Origin: Plutella xylostella
Lineage: Eukaryota > Arthropoda > Insecta > Lepidoptera > Plutellidae
Assembly: GCF_932276165.1 (NCBI RefSeq)
Contig: NC_063995.1
Location: 4,836,001 to 4,900,000, forward strand
DNA: 64,000 bases
Reading direction: 5' to 3'
Shown: positions 11,433 to 20,800 of the stretch, in pieces
Layout: each line of letters starts with the position of its first letter
How positions within the stretch are numbered: the stretch's first letter is position 1
Position numbers and translations under genes: made by a program
The notes under the pieces: generated by a model
Databases searched by the model: none
What the model was told of the DNA's origin: nothing
The model's input: only the letters and a program-made list of their open reading frames with translations

Positions 11433-12941
11433 TGTATCTGCGTATGAAAGCTAATTTATGATTTTCTAGAGAACTTTCTATTTCTATTTATTTATAAATT
11501 TATATATTTTTGGATGGTAGGTATTTTCAAGTATTTTGACTTTATGAGACGCCACATCGGTTCGATGCTGTCATCCATCTGTCAAAACATCACAGACTGC
11601 TCTTTAATCAGTATTCTGAGTATATTCATTAAATGCTACTCGACACTAGATGGCGTGAATATGCAGTTAGTATAACAGGATAGAATTTATTCAGTGATCG
11701 ACATACTAGGTACATAATACGGAGGGAGGATCAATGCGTGGAGGGTGAATCAATGCGTGGGAACGAGGCTTTCTGATTAACTGATTATGATCGTCTCGGC
11801 CTTTAATCAAGGTCTGAACACCTATGTCTGCTCCTGATGAGTTTCAGAGAAGCTCTGATAATGATATCATTCCTGTATCAAACATGGACACTGTTAGTTG
11901 GACTAAACTATACATAGATATGGGATTTCTCTTGTCAAGGTCATAGCTCATTAGAGCCACCCAGCACCCACTCCGCATCGCCTCGCCTCGTGCGGTAAAA
12001 ACAACCTTTATGGTAAAAGTAGGATAGTAGTATATTGATAGTTGCAGCTGTAAACGGGATGTCGCTTCCCTAAAAGTGATCTCTTTCATAGGTATTTTAC
12101 GTCTCGTCCTAGTGACCTATTGACTGTAAGGTCGAGGACAGTGTGGTGCTACATGAACGTCTAACACTATGTCATGTGGATTAATTAATGTTCAAGTACC
12201 TACAATCATAATTTACAACTCACACAATTATTATGCAATACATAATCCAATAATTTATTTTTTTATTTGTTTGTGTACCATTATATTTTTTATATGACCA
12301 CATATTTTTAAGGATATAATTATAATATGATACCTATTATGAATATTTTGGGAGTTCAGTGTAAATTAGGTAAGTACTGTAAAAATAAGTATATTTACCA
12401 TGGTGCGAAAGTAATGCTTGACTGCATCTACATGTTTCCTTCTGACATTTCGTCTCTGATTATGCTTATGCACTATTGTTAGTATAGTGCCACAAACTTA
12501 TCTGTTCCGGTGAGAGCGAACTAAATTGGTCCATACCTCATTACTTACTGTACTAATGAATTTCATATTGACATAGATTATATGGACCAATTTAGTTCAC
12601 TCTCACCGGAACAGATAAGTTTGTGGCACTATACTTAAATCAAAGCATGTTTTTATCTAGATATTATTCTATACTTTTACGGCTTATGTATTCCCCAGCT
12701 TCTGCCACACAATATTAGTCTATGGCTTCTGCAAGAGTATTGATCAATAAACCAGAAATTAAGTTCTGATTTCCACTTGTAAGATAATGAAACTGACCTG
12801 AATAAATAGTGCTTGGCTGTTTAATTGAGAACCTACACTAAAACTGACTACCTATTCATTAATATTTGGTAATAACTGGAAGAAATAAAATGCTATAAAT
12901 GCTTTTCTTAGTTTATTGAGCCCTGCCCAAATTAATATAAA
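11433..12941. other. Intergenic region between AP-3 mu and RpS5
   Basis: No coding exon is recognised. It holds the AP-3 mu promoter side just above 11432, one isolated AGATGGCGTG at 11648, AT-rich sequence, and the MITE at 12482-12634. The RpS5 3' UTR with a minus-strand AATAAA (revcomp TTTATT near 12912) is at the right edge. Confidence 0.6.
12482..12634. mobile_element. Inverted-repeat MITE, copy 2
   Basis: It has near-perfect terminal inverted repeats of about 50 bp: GTATAGTGCCACAAACTTAT onward, mirrored by a segment ending AAGTTTGTGGCACTATAC. The repeats share the TGTTCCGGTGAGAG block with the copy at 1942-2160. The loop is short and non-coding. Confidence 0.88.
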
Positions 12942-13601
12942 TTAACGGTTAGACTTGGCAACACGCTCGAGTTCATCCTTCTTCTTGATGGCGTATGAGT
13001 TTGACGAGCCCTTGGCGGCGTTGATAAGTTCGTCAGCAACACACTCGGCAATGGTCTTAATGTTCCTGAAGGCAGCCTCACGGGCTCCGGTGCACAGCAG
13101 CCAGATAGCCTGGTTCACTCGGCGCAGCGGAGACACGTCCACGGCCTGACGACGCACGGTACCGGCGCGACCGATTCTGGTCGAGTCTTCACGGGGACCA
13201 GAGTTGATGATGGCTGTGACCAACACTTGGAGAGGGTTCTCTCCAGTTAGGAGATGGATGATCTCAAAAGCGTGCTTCACAATACGAACAGCCATCAACT
13301 TCTTTCCGTTGTTGCGTCCGTGCATCATCAGGGAGTTGGTGAGACGCTCGACGATGGGGCACTGCGCTTTACGGAAGCGCTTGTGTGCGTACCTGCCGGC
13401 GGAGTGGGGGAGGTATTTAGCGTACTTCTCCTTCACGGAGATGTAGTCCTGCAGGGACATGTCCGAAACCTGGACATCATAACAACTCCATCTGCCGAAC
13501 AGCTTGATTTCGGGGATGTCAGCGGCCTGGGGCAGGGGCATGTTGTCGACAGCCATGCTGCCAGCCTCCACGGCTTCGTCATTCCAATTTTCTTCAGCCA
13601 T
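12942..13601 (-). CDS. RpS5: 40S ribosomal protein S5 (uS7)
   Basis: An uninterrupted 219-codon reading frame starts MAEENWNDEAVE and ends DELERVAKSNR. It carries the uS7 core: IKLFGRWSCYDV, KRFRKAQCPIVERLTNSLMM, ENPLQVLVTAIINSGPREDS, RRQAVDVSPLRRVNQAIWLL and FRNIKTIAECVADELINAA. The product is a structural protein of the small-subunit head near the mRNA exit/E site. Length and sequence are as expected for insect RpS5. The start ATG lies 9 bases inside the second exon, and the coding region has no intron. The upstream neighbour SUCLG2 is divergent. Confidence 0.97.
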   Translation of the reverse strand: MAEENWNDEAVEAGSMAVDNMPLPQAADIPEIKLFGRWSCYDVQVSDMSLQDYISVKEKYAKYLPHSAGRYAHKRFRKAQCPIVERLTNSLMMHGRNNGKKLMAVRIVKHAFEIIHLLTGENPLQVLVTAIINSGPREDSTRIGRAGTVRRQAVDVSPLRRVNQAIWLLCTGAREAAFRNIKTIAECVADELINAAKGSSNSYAIKKKDELERVAKSNR

Positions 13602-13770
13602 TGTTATAGCCTAAAATAACAACAGGGATTAATTATTACACTGTTCCGTAAATAAATATACACTATTTACGGGCAAAATAAGTATAAAAACTTACTTTTA
13701 TGCTATGAAATAGCAATTATAACCTCTCGCTGTCAACAGAACACGAGTAAAAGGAAGTGCGTTTTTATTT
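13602..13770 (-). promoter_or_regulatory. RpS5 5' leader with small intron and likely TOP start
   Basis: On the minus strand a donor AAAA|GTAAGT (exon end at 13696) pairs with acceptor TTTTAG (exon start 13610). This leaves a leader intron 13611-13695 just before the ATG, as is usual for ribosomal protein genes. Upstream, CTTCCTTTT at 13757-13749 is a plausible 5' terminal oligopyrimidine start for growth-regulated translation. The transcription start is inferred. Confidence 0.5.
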
Positions 13771-14621
13771 ATAGGTTGACCACATTGCTGGCATTTTAGT
13801 ATTGCCATAAACAAAATAACATATTATTATATTTACTCAGAATAATAATTTATCCTGTCTTGCGCACTGAACCATTTTACACTTTATAATGAGATAACAT
13901 TACAGAAAGGTTAACTTATACAATATTCTTGAGATAAATAACAAAAGAACTCATTTAAGGATCTATAACACTCGTTTTTTGTTCTCTATTATTAGCACTC
14001 TCAGAATAATAACGGTGTCGCACTTCGTATACTGGCAACACTAATATTTTGTAGCAGTTGGTAGCAATGGTCTATGTTCCAAAATTGATTTATTAAAAAC
14101 CTACCTATTCGTTTTGCCAAGACTGCGGAGTGGCTGCCTGCTACTGCGCTACATGGATGAGAGTCGCGGACGATGCGATAAACCGAGGAACCTCACACAA
14201 AGTCGACGATCTATGTCACGGGCCACTACATTTTGAGATTCCTGTATTATAAAAAATATATTTTTAATAACTTCACTTCTTATTCTAAGAACAATCATAA
14301 TTTTTTGACAGACTGTCACCCGTGTCCACGATATTCTATTCTATGTATGACAGTGACAGGTGTCAAATTAATACACACAGATTACACAAATAGATTGAAA
14401 TTCAGATTTTTTGAATTTTATTCGAGTGAACACTTTATTTTGTTGATAAAAAAGTACTAAATAAATAAACGTTGCCGGCTCGTTCTATTAGATTCATAAT
14501 TTAATCATTATTACCAAAAGTGGAGTGCTGTATTGCTAAACCTTTGTAAGAATAAAAATATAAATTTAGGTTATACAGAAACCGACTATCTTATCGAACT
14601 TCTAGCTGAACAAAGTTCACT
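13771..14621. other. Divergent intergenic region RpS5 / SUCLG2
   Basis: No coding exon is seen in about 850 AT-rich bases between two head-to-head housekeeping genes. It presumably holds both promoters, but I see no clear TATA or DPE. There is no recognisable transposon. Confidence 0.4.
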
Positions 14622-16633
14622 ATGGCTGCCTTGAAAACTTCAAAAAATGTTAGATCTATGAAACTGTTCTGTTCGAAATACGTGCCACTAATAACTACGA
14701 CTAGAAACCTTAATTTACAAGAATACCACAGCAAAGATTTGTTGAGGCAGCACCAGGTTTCCATTCAAGACTTCAGGATTCTTGATTCTAAGTTAGACCT
14801 GAAACCCTTGAAAGGTTTTTCAGCTAATGAGTATGTTGTAAAGGCGCAAATATTGGCTGGAGGTCGCGGCAAGGGCCACTTTGATAATGGCTTTAAGGGA
14901 GGGGTTCACTTGACCAAAAATTCTAATGAAATTGTTGACTTGGCTAAGAACATGTTAGGACATAAACTCATCACTAAGCAGACGCCTAAAGAGGGCATAT
15001 TAGTTGACAAAGTTATGGTTGCTGAAAGTGTGAATATCAAGAGGGAAACTTACCTGAGTATTGTGATGGAGAGGAGCTACAATGGTGCAGCTTTAGTGGC
15101 TTCTCCTGCTGGAGGCATGGACATTGAGGCAGTGGCAGCTGACACTCCTCATCTCTTGAAGACCATTCCCATTGACATATTTGAAGGTGTCACAGACAAA
15201 GTTGCTGAAGAAGTTGCAGAATTCTTGGAATTCAAAGGACCACTGAAGAAAAAGTGTGCTGAGGAAGTCAAGAAGTTGTGGCAATTGTTTTCAAAGGTGA
15301 GCAATATTGTCAAAGACTTAAAATTCTGATTTTACTAAAAAAAAAAAAACACGCACTCACGCCTTGTACTAATGTACTCCCTTGCGGGGTAGGCAGAGGT
15401 GCATTGCTGCACCCACTTTTCGCCAGAGTGTTATGTTAGTCCCAATGTAATAGGGGGCGGGCCTATTGCCATTTTACGGGCACATCCAAGACCCGAGAAC
15501 AAATATCTGTGTTTAAATAAATATCTGCCCCAGCCGGGAATCGAACCCGGGACCATCGGCTCAGTAGTCAGGGTCACTAACCACTACGCCATTCGGTCGT
15601 CTCCATTGTGATTTTACTACCAATTAATAATCAAAAAATATTTTAGTCTACACAGTAACCACCAAATAATTTTACTATGTAGATGAATAATCATACATTT
15701 TGAACTACACAGTAACAACAAAATAATGTAAATTTTCAGGTGGATGCCACTCAATTGGAAATCAACCCACTTGTAGAGACAGATGATGGCAGAGTGATAG
15801 CCGTGGATGCAAAAATAAACTTTGATGACAATGCAGAATACCGCCAGAAAGCCATATTTGCACTTGATGATGTCTCAGGGACTGATCCACGTGAGGTAAG
15901 TTTTAAACATCTAAATACAACTATAAAACCTATATTATATTATTATATAATTCAATGTTTTCGATGCTCCCCTTGAAGTTTGAGCTACATAGGTCTGTTA
16001 TTCAAATAAAGCTGGAAAAAATTGCAAAATAACCAACTAACACACTTTATTCTATGTGTCACCATCAGCGTGAGGCTGCTGCCTTGAACCTGACCTACAT
16101 TGACATGGACGGCAGCATCGGCTGCATGGTTAATGGGGCTGGTCTGGCCATGGCTACTATGGACCTCATCACACTGAGCGGAGGCCGACCGGCCAACTTC
16201 CTGGACCTCGGCGGAGGAGTGGGGCAGTCACAAGTATCGGCTGCTCTAAGGATTTTGGAGTCGGACCCCAAAGTTAAAGCTATTTTCGTCAATGTCTTTG
16301 CTGGTAAGGTTTAGATTTAAACTTGTATTAAAATGATTATGCTGTCAGAGGTAAGATAAGCATAGAAATAATATTTTATTACATTTTAGTGTGCTTTGAT
16401 TGATGATTAAAAATACGTATTTTTATATTTCAGGCATTGTTAACTGTGCTACAGTTGCTCAAGGTATTGTGGCAGACTGCAAAGAGAACCCCCCCAAGCA
16501 TCCTTTGGTAATCAGACTTGAAGGTACCAACTCGGCTATAGCTAAAAAGATCCTTGAAGAATCAAAAATGCCATTCAAAATCATTAATGATGCTGATGAG
16601 GCTGCAAAGACTGCAGTCAAATTGGCGCAGTAA
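14622..16633 (+). CDS. SUCLG2: Succinyl-CoA ligase beta subunit, GTP-type, mitochondrial
   Basis: The enzyme catalyses the substrate-level phosphorylation step of the TCA cycle in the mitochondrial matrix, pairing with the alpha subunit. Four exons, 14622-15296, 15740-15895, 16069-16303 and 16434-16633, give 421 residues (human SUCLG2 has 432). An Arg/Lys/Ser-rich presequence precedes NLQEYHSKDLL. The ATP-grasp fold shows VKAQILAGGRGKG, GGVHLTK and KQTPKEGILVDKVMVAE. This is followed by QLEINPLVE, DAKINFDDNAEYRQK, NGAGLAMATMDLI, PANFLDLGGGVGQSQV and VIRLEGTN. KQTPKEG, the GGVHLT stretch and IDIFEG favour the GTP-specific over the ATP-specific subunit. The first exon is unusually long (225 codons). 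A SINE lies in intron 1. AATAAA is at 16972-16977. Confidence 0.95.
15338..15608 (-). mobile_element. tRNA-headed SINE (family 1), copy 1
   Basis: This copy lies in intron 1 of SUCLG2. Read on the minus strand it begins with a tRNA-like head holding A-box-like TGGCGTAGTGGTTAGTG and B-box GGTTCGATTCCC. It continues about 190 bp into a conserved tail and ends in poly(T). It is flanked by an 11-bp duplication TGATTTTACTA at 15327-15337 and 15609-15619. Confidence 0.93.
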
Positions 16634-17051
16634 GAAGATAAAAAGAATCAGTACAAATCAAAGATATTATTTTATTTACGTAGGTAGTAATAGTTGGTGC
16701 TGATTATCTTTTATGTTCAGTTGATATTATTATCATATCTGTGAGAAAATCTTTGTTGGTTATGATATGAAATTCGCATAGTTAAGACTGATTTCTTCCG
16801 AATTATTTCACCGGTTTAATTGAATGCACCTATTCTTTTAATCAATGTGACCTTATTATGCCTATATTGCTACTTTCAAAAGTTATTTTAATTTGGCTAG
16901 ATTACTTAGTCCCAAGTCTTCCACAGTGTATTCATATTAATTGATAAGTTGTAATCATTTTTATATAGTTGAATAAAATGTTATTGTTGCATAAGCCACT
17001 ATTTTTATTTGCATCACACTTGCGTAGGTACTTGCTTGTATTGTTTTTAAC
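16634..17051. other. SUCLG2 3' UTR and convergent gap
   Basis: Non-coding. It contains the SUCLG2 AATAAA at 16972-16977. The PMPCA transcript converges from the right. No transposon is recognised. Confidence 0.5.
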
Positions 17052-17890
17052 GAAATCATCTCTATCTTATCTATACGACATTCTCGTAACTAGAATCGCG
17101 ATTACACGCCGATGCTGCGATAATACGGGGAAACACAGACCTACCACAAACGGGGAAATGATAAGTTTGTAATTTGTGAACGTAACTTTAGACCAAATTA
17201 AGTATCAATTAGGTAGGTACTAACTAAAACCTAACTTAACCAGCAAAAGAAACACAACTAAGAATTAACATAAAGTTTAATTAATTAAAATTTAAAGTAA
17301 CATCCAGTAGATAGATCTCTATTCGTAAAAGTAAAACTAAGCACGGAACAGGTTGATGCGTCGTCCCTGTGGCGCGTCAGCTTTGAGCGCGATGTTCGCT
17401 TGTATCTCCTCGAAGGTGGGCAGGTGGGCCAGCTTGCCGCGCGCCGCCACCGCCGGCTTGGAGCTCAGAGAAATCATCTTATCTATACGATATTCTCGTA
17501 ACTAGAATCGCGATTACGCGCCGACGCTGCGATAATACGGGGAAACACAGACCTGTATCTCCCCACAGAATGATACAAATTAAGTATCAACTAGGTAATA
17601 ACTAAAACCTAACTTAACCAGCAAAAGAAACACAAGTAAGAATTAACATAAAGTTTAATTAATAAAAATTTAAAGTAACATCCGGTAGATAGATCTCTAT
17701 TTGTAAAGCTAAAACTAAGCACGGAACAGGTTGATGCGTCGTCCCTGTGGCGCGTCAGCTTTGAGCGCGATGTTCGCTTGTATCTCCTCGAAGGTGGGCA
17801 GGTGGGCCAGCTTGCCGCGCGCCGCCACGGCCGGCTTGGAGCTGAGGAGACGCGTCGCCACGCGGACCACGTCGTCCGCCGTCACTTTAG
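17052..17890. repeat. Tandem duplication of PMPCA 3' end (unit about 418 bp)
   Basis: Unit 1 runs about 17052-17469 and unit 2 about 17470-17870. Both begin GAAATCATC followed by CTTATCTATACGA. Both run through the same 3' UTR (CCTAACTTAACCAGCAAAAG) into the PMPCA stop codon and last-exon coding sequence. There are small indels between units. Unit 2 is attached to the genuine exon and unit 1 lies downstream of it in transcription. Confidence 0.92.
17337..17468 (-). pseudogene. Truncated second copy of PMPCA last exon
   Basis: It encodes the same C-terminus as the real last exon, from LSSKPAVAARGKLAHLP to GRRINLFRA and a stop. It is cut off at the duplication boundary before the KVTADDVV part and lacks an acceptor at the matching position. 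It lies beyond the real stop, so it is either 3' UTR or silent DNA. Confidence 0.85.
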
Positions 17891-20800
17891 CTGGGGACGT
17901 ATAAAATCGTGAGTATAAAGTGATTGAGTTGGTTGCGTAGTGTATGGTATGAGTTGGATAGTGTGTTTAGTTAAAGTATTCAATAAGAAACTACTTATGG
18001 ATTTTGCACCAGTGCTCTTGGTGATTGCCTGAACGAAAATTGTGCACCTTTCGACATAACTAGGTGCATATCCTCAGCTTAGCGTAGCAGAAAAATAGAG
18101 ACATGTGTTTGGATTCATAAAATTTAACATTCAGCGTGTTGCAAAGGGGGTGACTCAGGGGGTCATCGGTCATCCTGAACAACTTTTGTTTTTGTTTGTT
18201 TGTCTTTTTGCAACATCCTGTATATCAGACATACCCATACAATAAAAAATCGTACATGATGTGATGAGCTACAGCCATTTCAGTAGGCACAACATAGTTA
18301 TATAAACCTCTGCACTCGAATGGCTCCCATAAACGAGCCCTCATTTTCTTATTAAAACTAACTTACCAATTTCATTGATAAAGTATGAGGGCGGCTTCCT
18401 CCTGCCGGTGGCGAGCACCTGGCGGCCGATGTCCTCGAACACCACGGGCCGCGCCTCCAGGTTCATCAGCAGCATCGACTGCAGCTGCGTCTTGGCTCTC
18501 TGCAATTTAAAATAGCATATAAGCACTTGGACTGGTGATGGAATAAAGGCCGAGGACCGAGTGAAAGATATTTGTCATACAATTAATTCAGCCGGTTGTG
18601 GCCCAAGATCGGAAAAAGTGCCGTAACATTTCTTCACTTCGGCATTTTGTTGTAGGCCTCTTTGGATCCCACTCACTGTAGTAAACATTTAGGCAGCCTT
18701 TTAAATCGTTATGAAGAGAATTAAACCTAATCATTAACGAAATGTGCACACAATAGGTCCCAACGTTTTGTAATATTTGACTTGTAATAAAGTCATATTG
18801 TATACAGGCTCCATCAGGTTGTATGACGTCACTGAGCTGGCCCAAGATAAAAAACGACGTGAACTCTTCACTTCGCCCCGTTGAGGAACAACATTTAAGC
18901 GTCCCACACACTATTGAAACGCCACGCAACCCGATGAAACGCAACGCGTGTTGAGTACAACGAACACGTGGCTCCTTGTAGCGTGTTCGTAATAAGTATA
19001 GGGTTGGCTTTTAAGAATACTTTCCTTAATAGGAGTTGCGTAAGTTGCAGAGGGGCAGGGAGAGGGATAGTACTCCCCTTCTGAGCCATCAAAAGTTGCC
19101 GGCGGTGCTTAGTTTTTTTTATATGATTTTTTAAAAAATTAACCTCAAAATGTATGGAATTTTGGTCTAGACGTCAAACACTAAGGAAAGATGTAAGTTG
19201 TCACTTTAATAATATTAAATATCTTAGTTTATGACTTTAATAATATTAAATATCTTAGTTTATGACTTAAATAATATTAAATAACTTAGTTTATAAACAT
19301 AATATAATGACTTTTTTACATAAGTTTCTCAGAACAATAATTTGTCTATGCTAAAATGATGATGAAATAAAACGCAAAACCGCCATATTGGGTTTTTAAA
19401 AACAAACTGTCAAAGTTCATTCCGTTTCTTTCGTGGTTACGTGAATGTTCTCCCTGCTGTTTTTTGTGATTTCCACGTCAGGGGGTGCAGGGGCACGCCC
19501 CTGCTCGGGGGGGTCGGGGGGCGGAAGCCCCCCGCAATGAAAATAGAAATCAATATAGAAATCCTTTCCACCTAGTCCTTCTGGACACCGCCCTAGAGTG
19601 TATATATAGAAAGCCGGAAGCGCGAAGGAGCGCGACGGCTGCGTGTGGTGAGGAGCAGGCAGACGAACGTAGCCGGAGCTGCTGAGGCTGGTCGCCGCAG
19701 GCGACCAAAAAGCCGAAGCGGCGAAGGCGAGTGAGGCGCCTGCGACGAGGTACACGCAACAAGCCGTCGCGGTCCGAGCGCTGGAGCCGTGGAAAAGTCA
19801 TATTTTATGTTCATTAACTAAGGATATACGATACTGAATATTATTAAACGAAGTAGTTACTATCTTTTCTTAGTTATAATCTGTTTACCAAAATTTCATA
19901 CATTTTGAGGTTAAATTTTAAAAAAATCATATAAAAAAAACTAAGTACCGCCGGCAATTTTTGATGGCATATGGGGGGCGTACTACCTCCCCTCCCCCCC
20001 CTCCCCCCCTCCCCTACCCCCCATTAAGGAAAGTGTATTCAAAAAATTTACCTAAGTATATGTTTCCGGCTTTACCTTGAGTTCGTTCTCTCCGACCTTG
20101 CCGGCCATGTTGGCGAGCTCGCGCGCCACCACCAGCGCCGTGTCGTGGATGCGGCTCGGCGGCGACGCGGCGTGCACGCAGAACAGCCCCGTGTCGCCGT
20201 ACGCGTGGTTGTAGGCTGTCGCGTTGAACATCCAGTGGACAGTATTGTGACACTGGATGTTCAACCACCACTTGTCTCACATACCCTACCTATACCATTT
20301 TCCAGGGGCAAAGACATGGGTGACACTTTAAAATTTTCCATTTAACGCATGAATACTATTGCAAAATCTGTCATTTTATTGACAATGACCACAGATAATA
20401 TACATTTCTAGAGTACGCACTTTGGTAAAATGGAACGTACTAGAGATGCGACACATCAAAGTCGACATTCTGAAATCGATTAAAATTTATACAATATTAG
20501 AATTTTTACATTGTATTATACAGGTTGTCCGAAAAATCAACGGCACGCTAAAAACTGATGCAAGGTGGAATCGAATTTTCGATTTTTTACTAAGGTCATT
20601 ATTACGATATTCTGGCCACTCCTGAGCTAGCCTCTAGCTCCTATAGGCCCTTTGATACTACAGGACTGTGATCGTTTCGCTCGGATAGATTGTTTGCAAG
20701 ATGAACTGATCATTAATGTCGACTGTTGACTCTGATACATCAGATTCTGAGAGCTATAGCAGTAGTAGCATATACTGAAAGCGTTATAGCAATTATAATG

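Noticed and set aside
13254..13619. Plus-strand ORFs over 12955-13619
   Set aside because: They are antisense shadows of the strongly codon-biased RpS5 frame.
19480..19760. Horizontally acquired bacterial DNA, suggested by high GC
   Set aside because: There is no bacterial gene. The segment sits in the centre of a foldback element, and composition alone is not evidence of transfer.
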